Assembly (NCBI RefSeq): GCF_023715485.1
Contig: NZ_JAMBOF010000010.1
Span: forward strand, 1 to 64,000
Reading direction: 5' to 3'
Source of the DNA: Mesobacillus subterraneus
Lineage (GTDB): Bacteria > Bacillota > Bacilli > Bacillales > Cytobacillaceae
Length of the DNA: 64,000 nucleotides
The notes under the pieces were generated by a model, which was given only the letters and a program-made list of their open reading frames with translations, searched no databases and was not told the DNA's origin. Shown piece after piece: positions 1 through 9,312 of the stretch. A program made the translations under genes and the position numbers. Numbering within the stretch: position 1 is the stretch's first letter; each line of letters opens with the position of its first letter.

Positions 1-128
1 GATTTAGGTTAAACTGTAATTGAGTCATAATTAATTCCTCCACATTGTTTTCGTCGCTGATAACATTGTTGACTAAAGGAATTAATTTGACTCATTTTCT
101 TTTTACACAATTATATGGGCTTAATCCA

Positions 129-333
129 TTTCCTCACCTAACCGGGCACATTTCTCTTCTTTATGTGCCCCGTTTCTACATTTCCTCACCTAACCGGGCA
201 CATATGACTTCTTTATGTGCCCCGTTCCTACATTTCCTCACCTAACCGGGCACATATGACTTCTTTATGTGCCCCGTTTCTACATTTCCTCACCTAACCG
301 GGCACATATGACTTCTTTATGTGCCCCGTTTTT
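129..333. repeat. Four tandem 52-bp repeats, each a hairpin
   Basis: Four near-identical units begin at 129, 181, 233 and 285; the last is cut short at about 333. Each unit holds a 9-bp inverted repeat, GGGCACATA and TATGTGCCC, around a 9-base loop. The first unit differs in the loop and its flank. The array lies downstream of preA in the direction of that operon. The stems could act as stacked terminators or 3' stabilisers, but no long T tract follows each one. There are no unique spacers, so this is not a CRISPR array. Confidence 0.85.
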
Positions 334-367
334 CTCATTGCAACAAGTTTCAGGCACATAAACCCCT

Positions 368-1654
368 CTACTTAATAACCGGATCAACTCCACACGCAAG
401 AACTCCAAGCGCGGCCTGGCGCTCGTTCCATGTCATTGGCGGAAGCTCGCTCTTCAGCTCGACCATATCGATCGCGCCATCAACCGGGCAAACAATCGAG
501 CAAAGATTACAGCCGACGCAATCCTCTTCGCGCACCTTCAGATAGCTGTTTCCACTCGCATCCTTCAGCATATCGATACATTGATGCGAGGTGTCTTCAC
601 AGGCAATGTGGCACTTATTGCAGTTGATGCATGTATCATTATTGATCCTGGCGACAATCTTATAATTCAAATCAAGATCGCCCCAGTCAGAGTATTTATG
701 AACAGACTTGCCGACCAAATCCATCACCGAAGCAATTCCTTTTTCATCAAGGTAATTGTTCAAGCCCTCAATCATGTCCTCAACAATCCGGAAGCCGTGG
801 TGCATCGCAGCGGTACACACCTGCACTCCAGTTGCACCCATCAGCATGAATTCAACAGCATTCTGCCAGTTCGAGATGCCGCCAATTCCGGAAATTGGCA
901 CATTAATACGAGGATTACGAGCACATTCGCCTACCATATGAAGAGCAATCGGCTTTACCGCCGGTCCGCAATATCCTCCGTGCGCGCCTTTTCCGCCTAC
1001 ATGCGGCACGGTATCCCATGTATTGATATCCACTGCGGCCAGACTGTTAATCGTATTGATCATACTGATAGCATCGGCTCCGCCTGCAACCGCTGCTTCC
1101 GCTGTCACGGTAATATCCGTGATATTCGGAGTAAGCTTGACGATAACTGGAGTCTGCGCCACTTCTTTAACCCAATATGTCTGCTTCTGCACGAGCTCAG
1201 GCACCTGGCCTGAAGCAGCACCCATGCCACGCTCTGCCATCCCGTGCGGACAGCCGAAGTTCAGCTCAAGTCCGTCAACTCCAACATCCTCAACGCGCTT
1301 CACAATCTCATGCCACTTTTCCTGCTTAGGCTCGACCATCAGTGAGGCAATAATTACGTGATTCGGGAACTTCTTCTTCGTTTCATAGATCTCTTTTAAA
1401 TTCACTTCAAGCGGGCGATCAGTGATCAATTCAATATTGTTAAAGCCAGCGACTTTTTGACCGTTAAAGCTAACTGCCGCAAAGCGAGAGGAAACATTCA
1501 GGATTGGATCGCCAAGCGTCTTCCAAACCGCACCGCCCCAGCCAGCTTCAAAGGCGCGCTGCACCTGGTAGCCCGAGTTGGTTGGAGGAGCAGAAGCTAA
1601 CCAAAACGGGTTCGGTGACTTAATTCCTGCCAAATTGATACGTAAATCTGCCAT
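368..1654 (-). CDS. preA: NAD-dependent dihydropyrimidine dehydrogenase subunit PreA
   Basis: This is the catalytic subunit that reduces uracil or thymine to the 5,6-dihydro form in the first step of reductive pyrimidine breakdown, working with PreT. The 428-residue protein has a dihydroorotate dehydrogenase-like FMN barrel (about residues 1-330, with NFGCPHGMAERGMGAASGQ near 130) and then two 4Fe-4S clusters. Cluster cysteines are visible at about 342, 345, 348, 352 and 379, 382, 385, 389. In mammalian DPD the catalytic cysteine lies in an LACGQ context; here the matching position reads AASGQ, so the active-site residue may be serine. The start has GGGAGG upstream. PreT is 21 bases upstream on the same strand. 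Length and domain order match the family well. Confidence 0.93.
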   Translation of the reverse strand: MADLRINLAGIKSPNPFWLASAPPTNSGYQVQRAFEAGWGGAVWKTLGDPILNVSSRFAAVSFNGQKVAGFNNIELITDRPLEVNLKEIYETKKKFPNHVIIASLMVEPKQEKWHEIVKRVEDVGVDGLELNFGCPHGMAERGMGAASGQVPELVQKQTYWVKEVAQTPVIVKLTPNITDITVTAEAAVAGGADAISMINTINSLAAVDINTWDTVPHVGGKGAHGGYCGPAVKPIALHMVGECARNPRINVPISGIGGISNWQNAVEFMLMGATGVQVCTAAMHHGFRIVEDMIEGLNNYLDEKGIASVMDLVGKSVHKYSDWGDLDLNYKIVARINNDTCINCNKCHIACEDTSHQCIDMLKDASGNSYLKVREEDCVGCNLCSIVCPVDGAIDMVELKSELPPMTWNERQAALGVLACGVDPVIK

Positions 1655-1675
1655 ACTCTTACCTCCCTTTGTCTA

Positions 1676-3049
1676 TTAGGCTATTTCCGGAACTGTACTG
1701 GACACGAGCTGGTGAATCGCATAAGCCGTATCTTTTCCTTGTTGGGCTGCTGACACGACCATGGCTTCTCCCTGTCCCTTTCCAAAAATCACATCGCCAC
1801 ACGCAAACACTTTCTTATTCGACGTTTGATACGTCTCAGGGTCAATCTTCACGACACCACCCTGGTGATCCAAGCCAAACTGCTCAAGCAGTCCAACGTA
1901 TCTCGATTGCCCAATCGCCTTGATCACTGCATCAACTTCTAAATCGAATTCCGAACCTTCCAGCGGCACTGGGCGACGGCGTCCATCGTCACCAGGCTCC
2001 CCGAGTACCATTTTTACACATTCAATCGCCTTTACTTTTCCATTTTCATCACCAATAATCCTCACAGGAGCGGTCAGCCAGCGGAATTCAACGCCATCCT
2101 GCTTGGCGAATTCATATTCAAAATCGTAAGCTGTCATCTCTTCAACCGTACGGCGATACAAGATCTTCACGTTCTCAGCTCCAAGCCGCACCGAGCAAGT
2201 CGCACCATCAATCGCGGTATTTCCGGCGCCGATGACTACGACTTTTTTGCCTAAAAATTGATTGTCAATCGGTTTCGTTTTTGTCGCCTTTACGAAGTCG
2301 ATCGCGTCATACACACCATCCAAATCTTCCCCAGCAATGCCAAGGTCCGGCACCTTTGACATCCCCACAGCTAAAACAACGATGTCATGCTGGTCCATGA
2401 TTTCATCAACAGAAACGTCAATTCCGACTCTAGTATTCGTCCGGATCTTCACGTCGAGACTTTCCACCTGCTTCACTTCCCAGAAGGAAACGCTCTGCGG
2501 CAGCCTGAACGAAACAATTCCGTACGTGTTAAGTCCACCCGCTTTTTCCTCAGCCTCGAAAATCGTCACATCATAGCCGAGCAATGCCAGCTCCCGTGCA
2601 GCCGATAATCCAGCAGGCCCACCACCGACAATCGCAACCGTTTTTCCATTCTTCTCGCCAGCCCGGAATAACACTTGATCATTCTTGATTGCCCAATCAG
2701 TCGCATACCGCTGCAGATTGCCAATCATGATCGGCTTTGTGGAATGATTCAGCACACACGCTCCTTCACAAAGCTCCTCAGTTGGGCAGACGCGCGAACA
2801 GCTTGCACCAATCGGGTTCGCTGTCATAATCGTCTTAGCAGAGCCCTTAAGGTTTCCGGATGCAATTTTTTTAATGAAGGTCGGGATATCAATTCCAGTT
2901 GGACACGCCTGAATGCACGGGGCATCGTAACAATACAAACAACGATTAGACTCCTCATACGCCTCCTGATTCGTCAGTCCTGGATGCACTTCCTGAAAAT
3001 TCATTTTTAAATCGTCATATGAAATTTTCGAGAGATTTCCTTTACTCAT
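1676..3049 (-). CDS. preT: NAD-dependent dihydropyrimidine dehydrogenase subunit PreT
   Basis: This is the electron-input subunit, which passes electrons from NAD(P)H through FAD and Fe-S clusters to PreA. It resembles the N-terminal half of mammalian DPD and the glutamate synthase small chain. The N-terminal cysteine-rich segment includes CLYCYDAPCIQACPTGIDIP and CSRVCPTEELCEGACV. Two Rossmann folds follow, with VAIVGGGPAGLSAARELA and VVVIGAGNTAIDGA, and the C-terminal FAD motif is KVFACGDV. The longest frame opens at a TTG directly before an ATG. I chose the ATG at 3049 because GGGGG lies about nine bases upstream. A hairpin at 3083-3110 separates it from the amidohydrolase gene. Confidence 0.93.
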   Translation of the reverse strand: MSKGNLSKISYDDLKMNFQEVHPGLTNQEAYEESNRCLYCYDAPCIQACPTGIDIPTFIKKIASGNLKGSAKTIMTANPIGASCSRVCPTEELCEGACVLNHSTKPIMIGNLQRYATDWAIKNDQVLFRAGEKNGKTVAIVGGGPAGLSAARELALLGYDVTIFEAEEKAGGLNTYGIVSFRLPQSVSFWEVKQVESLDVKIRTNTRVGIDVSVDEIMDQHDIVVLAVGMSKVPDLGIAGEDLDGVYDAIDFVKATKTKPIDNQFLGKKVVVIGAGNTAIDGATCSVRLGAENVKILYRRTVEEMTAYDFEYEFAKQDGVEFRWLTAPVRIIGDENGKVKAIECVKMVLGEPGDDGRRRPVPLEGSEFDLEVDAVIKAIGQSRYVGLLEQFGLDHQGGVVKIDPETYQTSNKKVFACGDVIFGKGQGEAMVVSAAQQGKDTAYAIHQLVSSTVPEIA

Positions 3050-3082
3050 CAAACGAACCCCCTTCTGATAAAATCGTAAACA

Positions 3083-3110
3083 GGGCTTTACGTCTCCTTA
3101 TGTAAAGCCC
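3083..3110 (-). terminator. Intercistronic hairpin, possible attenuator
   Basis: A perfect 9-bp stem, GGGCTTTAC and GTAAAGCCC, lies between the amidohydrolase gene and preT. The T tract on the minus strand is poor, so partial termination or RNA processing is more likely than a full stop. Confidence 0.5.
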
Positions 3111-3130
3111 TTTTATGAAAAAGTTATTTT

Positions 3131-4021
3131 CTATGGTAAAAGTGCCGTCATTTCTTCATACGTTTCAGGCCTGCGATCACGATAAAATTGCCATGTATCA
3201 CGGACTTCCCTGATCAATTTCTTATTCATTTCGCCAATGATGACCTCATCCTGGTCACGGCTGCCCATCGCCACAAAATTACCGCGCGGGTCAACGAGAT
3301 ACGACTGGCCATAAAACTCGCCCATATTCCAAGGGCCTTCCGTGCCAACACGATTGATCGCGCCAACATAGTATCCATTCGCAACGGCATGGGCAGGCTG
3401 CTCAAGCTTCCATAGATATTCGGACAAGCCAGCGACAGTCGCTGAAGGATTCAGGACAACCTCGGCTCCCTTCAATCCTAGTAATCTAGCACCCTCAGGG
3501 AAATGGCGGTCATAGCAAATATAGACTCCAACCTTGGCAAAGGCTGTGTCGAATACCGGGTATCCCAGATTGCCTGGCTTGAAGTAATATTTCTCCCAGA
3601 ATCCGCATCCCTGATCTCCAACGCCGACATGCGGGATGTGCTGCTTTCGGTATTTTCCTAGATACGATCCATCTGCATCAATCACCGCTGCAGTATTATA
3701 ATAGGTAGCAATTCCTTCCCGCTCATAAATAGGAAGCACAATGACAACGCCCAATTCCTTTGCCAGATCCTGAAACAGCTTAGTCGTCGGTCCGTTTGGA
3801 ATCTCTTCTGCGGCGTCATACCATTTTGAATTTTGCTCCGAGCAAAAATATGGCCCATAGAAAATCTCCTGCAGACAAATGATCTGGGCACCTTTATCCT
3901 TCGCTTCCCTGACCAACTTGATATGCTTCTCGATTGCCTTTTCCTTATGAACTTCTACCGGCTCATTCCCATCAACATCATTAGAAGCCTGGATAAGACC
4001 AATTTTTACTTTGTCCGACAT
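3131..4021 (-). CDS. Nitrilase-family amidohydrolase, probable beta-ureidopropionase
   Basis: This is a 296-residue carbon-nitrogen hydrolase. The catalytic triad is visible as Glu52 (LQEIFYGPYF), Lys126 (GKYRKQHIPH) and Cys169 (VYICYDRHFPEGARLLG). Family members of this type hydrolyse N-carbamoyl-beta-alanine or N-carbamoylputrescine. The position next to preT and preA points to N-carbamoyl-beta-alanine, the last step of reductive uracil breakdown. The ring-opening dihydropyrimidinase is not in the window. The start has AAGGAGGAACC upstream and the gene is first in the operon. A perfect cre lies at 4070-4083. Substrate assignment rests on context, because N-carbamoylputrescine amidases look very similar. 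Confidence 0.85.
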   Translation of the reverse strand: MSDKVKIGLIQASNDVDGNEPVEVHKEKAIEKHIKLVREAKDKGAQIICLQEIFYGPYFCSEQNSKWYDAAEEIPNGPTTKLFQDLAKELGVVIVLPIYEREGIATYYNTAAVIDADGSYLGKYRKQHIPHVGVGDQGCGFWEKYYFKPGNLGYPVFDTAFAKVGVYICYDRHFPEGARLLGLKGAEVVLNPSATVAGLSEYLWKLEQPAHAVANGYYVGAINRVGTEGPWNMGEFYGQSYLVDPRGNFVAMGSRDQDEVIIGEMNKKLIREVRDTWQFYRDRRPETYEEMTALLP

Positions 4022-4069
4022 TTAAGGTTCCTCCTTCTATAAAAAAAAGATAGTGAAGATGTCGTATTT

Positions 4070-4083
4070 TGTAAGCGCTTACA
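4070..4083. promoter_or_regulatory. cre site (CcpA operator), perfect palindrome
   Basis: TGTAAGCGCTTACA fits the CcpA consensus TGWAANCGNTNWCA at every position and is fully palindromic. It lies about 50 bases upstream of the amidohydrolase start, which suggests carbon catabolite control of pyrimidine breakdown. In the rest of the 4022-4392 gap I saw no other clear signal. Confidence 0.8.
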
Positions 4084-4392
4084 ACAATCCTGAGTAAGCG
4101 ACATTTTTCTTGGTGTAAAACAAGTATGTACTCTAAAACTCTCCTTTCGTTTGTTTTCTGAATAATTAGAAACTTAAGTATATTTTACTTTTTTGCCTTT
4201 TCGTTTGCACTATACACAATGTTAAAAAATGTACAGCAATCACTAAGCATTTTGTAAGATATGCTAGTTATTAAACTTGGTATTCCAATTTTTTCATTTT
4301 GAAATGGTTCAATGATTGTTTTGGTAATCTCAGATATCTGCTCTTATAATATATTTGAAGTCTTTTATTAATCAGTAAGGTTGTGAAGAGCA

Positions 4393-5082
4393 TTGGCCGA
4401 AACGAAGAATCGGAAGGTTGCTGTGTGCTGGAGCAGTGGGAAGGATGCCTGCCTTGCTTTATATCGCATGTTAAAAGAAAACAAGAATGTCGCCTGTTTA
4501 CTATCGATGGTCTCAGAAAAAGATGAACGAAATCATGCACATGGCATCAGATTGGAAATCCTAAAATCACAAGCTGAAGCGTTACAGATTCCCTTAGTTT
4601 TAGTCGATTCCGCTGGCAATTATGAGGAATCATTGATCAGAGCATTAACTAAGCTCAAAGAGGAACTAGGCATAACGGAAATTGCATTTGGCAGTTTGTA
4701 TTCGCAGGAGGACCGAAAATGGAATGAAGAAATCGCTAATAAAGCAGGACTTCATCCTATATTTCCGGTTTGGATTTCGCCTGAAGAATCACTCAAACTT
4801 CTTGATGAGTTCATATCACTTGGCTTTTCGGCGGTCGTTTGCCGTGCTTCTGAAAAGCATTTTGATTCATCATGGGCTGGCAGATATCTAGACAGCAGCT
4901 TATTCGATGAAATTCAAAAGCTTGATCTATGTGTAATGGGAGAATTGGGTGAATACCACACATTCGTATTGGATGGCCCTATTTTTCATAAAAAAGTGAA
5001 CTTGATTAAGTCTGGCGTTGTTCTGAATTCTGGACTTTGGTCACTGGATGTCCAACAATGCCAGTTGGTTGATAAAGGGTAA
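4393..5082 (+). CDS. Dph6-like ATP-binding protein (diphthine-ammonia ligase family)
   Basis: This 229-residue protein is of the adenine nucleotide alpha-hydrolase (PP-loop) superfamily. The ATP-binding motif SSGKDACLAL sits near residue 15, and HAHGIRLEILKSQAEAL is typical of the Dph6/MJ0570 family. Bacteria do not make diphthamide, so the real substrate is unknown; the family name describes fold only. The start appears to be TTG at 4393, with no strong ribosome binding site visible. The gene stands alone and meets the 5129-6667 gene tail to tail at a shared terminator. Confidence 0.8.
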   Translation: MAETKNRKVAVCWSSGKDACLALYRMLKENKNVACLLSMVSEKDERNHAHGIRLEILKSQAEALQIPLVLVDSAGNYEESLIRALTKLKEELGITEIAFGSLYSQEDRKWNEEIANKAGLHPIFPVWISPEESLKLLDEFISLGFSAVVCRASEKHFDSSWAGRYLDSSLFDEIQKLDLCVMGELGEYHTFVLDGPIFHKKVNLIKSGVVLNSGLWSLDVQQCQLVDKG

Positions 5083-5092
5083 GTCAGCAAAA

Positions 5093-5118
5093 AGCCAGGA
5101 ATCTGCTGATTCCTGGCT
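5093..5118. terminator. Bidirectional terminator
   Basis: A perfect 10-bp stem, AGCCAGGAAT and ATTCCTGGCT, with a 6-base loop lies between two convergent genes. It can serve both strands. Confidence 0.8.
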
Positions 5119-5128
5119 GCTTTAATCT

Positions 5129-6667
5129 TTATTCACCCTTCAATAGCGGTATATCCACCTTAACGCCCAGTCTGTTGAGGAGTTTCCCCAGTGTCTCCAG
5201 TCCAGATTTCGGATTGATTTTCGTCTCAAGGTAATAGATTTCCCCTGTGATCTGAGATTCATAGGTATGCATCTGCGTGAAATGCCTTTGATCAGGATGG
5301 ATCGGTTCAAGGGCGATGGCATACCGTTTGCCGCTGTCGGTTGAACCCAGGATCACGCCCTCTTTGACCAACTCATGCAATGGCAGTTGGCGCTCTTCGA
5401 TCCACTTCAACGCTTCTTTCCAGATCGAAGGAACACTCTCCCCGCGGATCACGGCCTGCGTATTTCCAAGCGTAACGTTTACAAACAGCGATTCCCACTT
5501 CTTATAGCTCTTTTTGTCTTCGCTAAAACTCTCATCTGCACTCGCAATCGCTTTTTCATTCAATTTCGCCTTCAGCTGTTCAAAAAGCTTCTCAACCGTC
5601 CCAACACCGACGTTTTCATATTTTGCTAGAATAACAAGTTCTTTCGGAAGCTGGCCGACCGTTTCGATCTGGTCTTCATTCAGCTGTCTTAATAGACTTG
5701 GAATCCCTGTGAATTCCACAGCAGTAAGCGGAACTTTGGACAGCTCTTCCGTCACAACGATGTGATTTGCCTTGTAAAAGAAGAACAATTCACCTTGACG
5801 TTTCAATGTCAGATTTCTCCGAGCTTTTTCCTCTTCGATAAAGTTCCCAAGCTCTTCGAAAAATTGCTCATCGTTCTTTTCGCTGTAACGTTTTACATTT
5901 TTATGAAGGCCTTCAAGGTTGCTTGGCAGCTCGCTCATGATCCGCGCCTCCTGTTCGGCGCCAAGGCGAATCAGGAAGGTTTCCGACTTATCGAATCGCT
6001 GCGGCAATAGAAATGCATCACGAAGGAAATAAGGAATCTCCAGCGACCTTCCTTTATAACTGATCGTTCGGATCGGTGTAAAACCAGGCGTTTCCTGAGC
6101 TTCAATTACAGGAGCAGCCACTGCAACCGCCACTTCTTCCTTGGCCTGAATCTCAGCAGCATTTGGAATCGGATTTCTCAACAGCTCCTCCAATCCCTTC
6201 AGCCTGACCTCAAGCTCGGTCATATCGAACACTTTCTCCACCTGCGGCGATGGATCCTGGTACTCTGGCACCACGACATCCACAGGACCGTATACCTCAA
6301 CATACCATTTCACAATGCTGTACAACGCTTCCCATGATAAAAGCGCCTCAGAATAACGGAACATCCGTGCATCATGCGCCGCCTGGTTCCCCAATCTCCG
6401 CACCAAATGCAGCGCATCGCGGATCTCCGGAATCAGGTATCCCTGATCATTCAGCAAATCCAGCCTTTCCTTCAAACCAGTCCGCGGATCCTCTTTTATC
6501 TCTTCCGCCTTAATGACCTGCTGCAGGATATTTTCAATAAAAACCCTTGAATGAGTCAGCATCGTTCTCGGGCTGGTAAAAACACTATTCTCCAATTCCT
6601 TCGCAACAAGCGCAAGCTCCTTGGAAATCGGCTCTAAAAATTGATAAAAATATGTATTTGTATTCAT
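5129..6667 (-). CDS. DUF4145-like protein with possible helix-hairpin-helix domain
   Basis: This is a 512-residue soluble protein of unknown role. Residues about 1-140 resemble the DUF4145 helical domain, which is often found near or within restriction subunits (HSRVFIENILQQ, then RLGNQAAHDARMF). Around residues 330-380 there is a segment like the alpha-CTD of RNA polymerase, with two short helix-hairpin-helix turns (GIPSLLRQLNEDQIETVGQL, then YENVGVGTVEKLFEQL), which suggests DNA or protein contact. The start has GGGGGA upstream. It is monocistronic. Both domain calls are read by eye, and function is unknown. Confidence 0.55.
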   Translation of the reverse strand: MNTNTYFYQFLEPISKELALVAKELENSVFTSPRTMLTHSRVFIENILQQVIKAEEIKEDPRTGLKERLDLLNDQGYLIPEIRDALHLVRRLGNQAAHDARMFRYSEALLSWEALYSIVKWYVEVYGPVDVVVPEYQDPSPQVEKVFDMTELEVRLKGLEELLRNPIPNAAEIQAKEEVAVAVAAPVIEAQETPGFTPIRTISYKGRSLEIPYFLRDAFLLPQRFDKSETFLIRLGAEQEARIMSELPSNLEGLHKNVKRYSEKNDEQFFEELGNFIEEEKARRNLTLKRQGELFFFYKANHIVVTEELSKVPLTAVEFTGIPSLLRQLNEDQIETVGQLPKELVILAKYENVGVGTVEKLFEQLKAKLNEKAIASADESFSEDKKSYKKWESLFVNVTLGNTQAVIRGESVPSIWKEALKWIEERQLPLHELVKEGVILGSTDSGKRYAIALEPIHPDQRHFTQMHTYESQITGEIYYLETKINPKSGLETLGKLLNRLGVKVDIPLLKGE

Positions 6668-6746
6668 ACTGAATCCCCCGATTGTAATCTATCTAATAAT
6701 CCATCCATTTTACCATATAAATAGATGGATTTTCCCTTTAACCGGA

Positions 6747-6783
6747 AAATGGCAGACACTGGTTCTCCATGTGTCTGCCATTT
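6747..6783 (-). terminator. Rho-independent terminator
   Basis: AAATGGCAGACAC pairs with GTGTCTGCCATTT over 13 bp just downstream of the DUF1398 gene. The minus-strand copy runs into a short T-rich stretch. Confidence 0.7.
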
Positions 6784-6791
6784 GAAGTTAT

Positions 6792-7175
6792 TTAAACTTT
6801 AAGCTGTTCTTCAATTTCTTCTTCTCCTATACCAATGTATTTAACCCTTTTCTCAGGTATAGACACACGGTAGGTTACAATTCCAGCCTCAGCAATTTCT
6901 TTCAAGAAATTAACAAATGGGAGAGAAATATTAGCGATTGCCTCAAGGACCTTATTTCCATTAAATTGATCTGAAATAATCAGACTTACTTGGGAATCTG
7001 TTTTAAACTCCGAATGGACTCCTCCATACGTCGCTTGACCCGTAGCAACTTCTATTTCGTATTCATTAATGCCTCTTCGGGACAATTCTTGTAAGAATTC
7101 AGAAAAACTTAACTCGTTGTTACTTCTTCTGCGGATAATTTCTTGAAACTCACTTTCTGTTATATTGTCATTCAT
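6792..7175 (-). CDS. DUF1398 family protein
   Basis: This is a 127-residue protein matching the DUF1398 pattern (YbcV-like). It has an N-terminal helix, a GINEYEIEVATGQATYGG segment near residue 36 and a GIVTYRVSIPEKRVKYIG segment near residue 100. Relatives occur in many bacteria without a known function. The start is supported by AAAGGGAGG. It is monocistronic, with a terminator directly downstream. Family assignment is moderate and no role can be given. Confidence 0.7.
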   Translation of the reverse strand: MNDNITESEFQEIIRRRSNNELSFSEFLQELSRRGINEYEIEVATGQATYGGVHSEFKTDSQVSLIISDQFNGNKVLEAIANISLPFVNFLKEIAEAGIVTYRVSIPEKRVKYIGIGEEEIEEQLKV

Positions 7176-7399
7176 ATATATACCTCCCTTTAGAAGTAAT
7201 TCTTATAGATCTCTTTATCATAATTCTAACCTTGGAGGTACTTCTTATTCTTATCTTAATCCAATCATTCAACTAACCCGTCCAGGTAGTTAAAAAAGGA
7301 CATTCTATTATAGCTTTTATAAACGATTCCACATTTTCAAGACAAAAGGTCTTAATCCGTTCTGTATCCTTATCTTTTAACATTTCATAAGTCATCTAT

Positions 7400-8008
7400 T
7401 TATTGTAAATTTTTCTTCATAAGAGAGGCTACTTGTAGATTATCATGTAGCAGTGTGTTTTCTAAATTGTTGATGATCATTTCTTGTCGTTGGGCCGGGT
7501 GGTTTTGGCTTAATTTCGCTTTTGCTTCAACTTTTGTGATTTTTATTTTAAACGGGACAATTCCTTTAGTCATTCCTTTGATAACACCAGGGTCTACATC
7601 GTTTAAATTGTAGGTGCTATCAGGCTTTTCATATTTATTGACCAAATCATTTAAAGAATCTAATATAACTTTTTCATCTTCAATGATTTTTACTTTTCCG
7701 TATACATGGACCGCCACATAATTCCAGGTAGGTACAGCCTTGTTTGTTTCATACCAGGAAGGTGAAATATAACAGTGGGGACCCTGGAAAACCACTAGAG
7801 TTGCTTGATTCTCTATATCCTTCCACTGTCCATTCGGCCGTGCAAAATGACCATATAAGGCATTTTCATCTTTTTTTAACAGCAATGGCAAATGAGTAGC
7901 GCAAGGTTCACCATTGTACTGAGAATATAAAGTCGCAAAGCTATACTTTTCAATAAAATCATAAATTGTGTCTTGATCCTCGATTTTAAAATGTTTAGGT
8001 ATATACAT
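7400..8008 (-). CDS. PaiB-like FMN-binding protein
   Basis: A protein of 202 residues from the chosen start, related to Bacillus PaiB (protease synthase and sporulation regulator PAI 2). It has a split-barrel flavin-binding fold. Family landmarks are the N-terminal YIPKHFKI, the ATHLPLLL strand, HFARPNGQW, and [20 protein letters not shown]. The open frame begins at 8020, but that ATG touches the AAGGTGG ribosome binding site. The next ATG at 8008 has an 8-base spacing and the usual family N-terminus MYIP, so it is preferred. No paiA neighbour is present. Confidence 0.85.
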   Translation of the reverse strand: MYIPKHFKIEDQDTIYDFIEKYSFATLYSQYNGEPCATHLPLLLKKDENALYGHFARPNGQWKDIENQATLVVFQGPHCYISPSWYETNKAVPTWNYVAVHVYGKVKIIEDEKVILDSLNDLVNKYEKPDSTYNLNDVDPGVIKGMTKGIVPFKIKITKVEAKAKLSQNHPAQRQEMIINNLENTLLHDNLQVASLMKKNLQ

Positions 8009-8166
8009 AAACCATTCCACCTTGAATTAAATATTTCCTCTCATTAAAAAATTCAACATATTCCAGGGAATTCCTTTCCTTCAGTTTATTGAAATTACAT
8101 AGTTATATTCATTAATGGACAGGCATATTGTGTAAAAGTAACTTCAATCAAGGGAGTAAATATCAT

Positions 8167-8493
8167 TTGAAACAAATAATCGTATTTTCAGGTCTTATGT
8201 TCCTCTGTATTTATTTGGTTTTCACCAATACTCCAGCTTCTCAGAAAACCGCTAACATCGAATCTATAGAAACAGATGCCAGTGTTCAAAATAATCCGGA
8301 AACAAGTGAGGATGTTTTGGAGTTCATCGTGCCTGAATTAGAATATATTCATGAAGAAGACCAAGACGAAGAAGTGGATGGTTATATCGTTGAAACCTAC
8401 AGAGAGTATGAAGTCTACAAGGATAAAGACGGCAACATATTAAAACAAGTACCTACATCAAACTTTGACTATATTAGATATAAAAAATACTGA
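8167..8493 (+). CDS. Small membrane-anchored or secreted protein, unknown
   Basis: This is a 108-residue protein from TTG at 8167, chosen because AGGGAG lies ten bases upstream. An earlier TTG at 8128 lacks such a site. Residues 3-20 form one hydrophobic segment (IIVFSGLMFLCIYLVF), an uncleaved anchor or signal. The remainder is strongly acidic with many Glu and Asp, then a Tyr-rich tail. No family was recognised. A weak stem at about 8520-8543 with a T-rich tail may terminate it before the convergent gene at 8549. Confidence 0.55.
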   Translation: MKQIIVFSGLMFLCIYLVFTNTPASQKTANIESIETDASVQNNPETSEDVLEFIVPELEYIHEEDQDEEVDGYIVETYREYEVYKDKDGNILKQVPTSNFDYIRYKKY

Positions 8494-8548
8494 ATGGTAG
8501 ATCTATAGTGAACTTTTTTTGGCAAAGGTAAGTTATCTTTGTCTTTTT

Positions 8549-9085
8549 CTATTTCTGACAAAAGATAAAATGATCATCAGAATTCCAAACGTGCAGATGA
8601 TCACAACGATATCCTCGCAGCCACAACACGCCGTTGATTTTCCTAAGGTAAAATCCTTTTGGAAAATCATCATCTTCAGTCAGGACCTCCGATGCTACTG
8701 TGATGGAGCCTGACGGAGCCTGGTTTTGATTGAAAGAATCCCCCGAATACCCTTCAGGCTGATCCAGATACTCAAGTCTAAGATATGGCCCCAGTTCTAG
8801 CGGACACAATTCCAAACCAAGTTCCTTCGCTTTTGCAAAGATTCGTGTCATAGTAGCTCCTTCAGGAAAGCCCAGGTCACCAACGGAAAGTTCGACCGTC
8901 TGAAGGCTATATTTAATCTCAGAAGTCATAAATCTATCATCATCCAACAACTTCTCACCATATTCATTCATCATGATAAAGGATTGCTGCAATTTCTCAA
9001 TTAACTGCGTTTTCGTCAATCCACAAATCTCTACAGTTCTATGTCTAAATGAACCAAGCCCTGTTTTTTTGCTTTCGAAATTCAT
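8549..9085 (-). CDS. Conserved hypothetical protein
   Basis: This is a 178-residue soluble protein I cannot place in a family. It has no signal peptide or membrane segment. The C-terminus has a WLRGYRCDHLHVWNSDDHF segment, and the middle is rich in Leu and Glu. The start is well supported by AAGGGAGTGAG. It is monocistronic and faces a small membrane protein gene tail to tail. Confidence 0.6.
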   Translation of the reverse strand: MNFESKKTGLGSFRHRTVEICGLTKTQLIEKLQQSFIMMNEYGEKLLDDDRFMTSEIKYSLQTVELSVGDLGFPEGATMTRIFAKAKELGLELCPLELGPYLRLEYLDQPEGYSGDSFNQNQAPSGSITVASEVLTEDDDFPKGFYLRKINGVLWLRGYRCDHLHVWNSDDHFIFCQK

Positions 9086-9312
9086 TGATACTCACTCCCT
9101 TCATCTTTTTCCATAGAATGAAAATATTATTACCTATTATTTTAATAAAGTGTTTATGAACTCCTATGTCTTTAATTAACCGGCTTGGTTTTAGAACATA
9201 TTTCACAATCTACAATTGTATTTCTATATAAATGTTCCATTTCCTTTAATCTTGATATTGCGAACTACCTTTAATAATTTTATTTTTCAAATCCAGTACT
9301 TTCCCAATAAAA

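Noticed and set aside
129-333. CRISPR array
   Set aside because: Units are contiguous 52-bp copies without unique spacers, and no cas genes are in the window.
321-2608. Plus-strand frames opposite preA and preT
   Set aside because: They are shadows of the minus-strand genes, which have clear family motifs.
4393-5082. True diphthamide synthesis
   Set aside because: Bacteria lack diphthamide; only the fold is shared.
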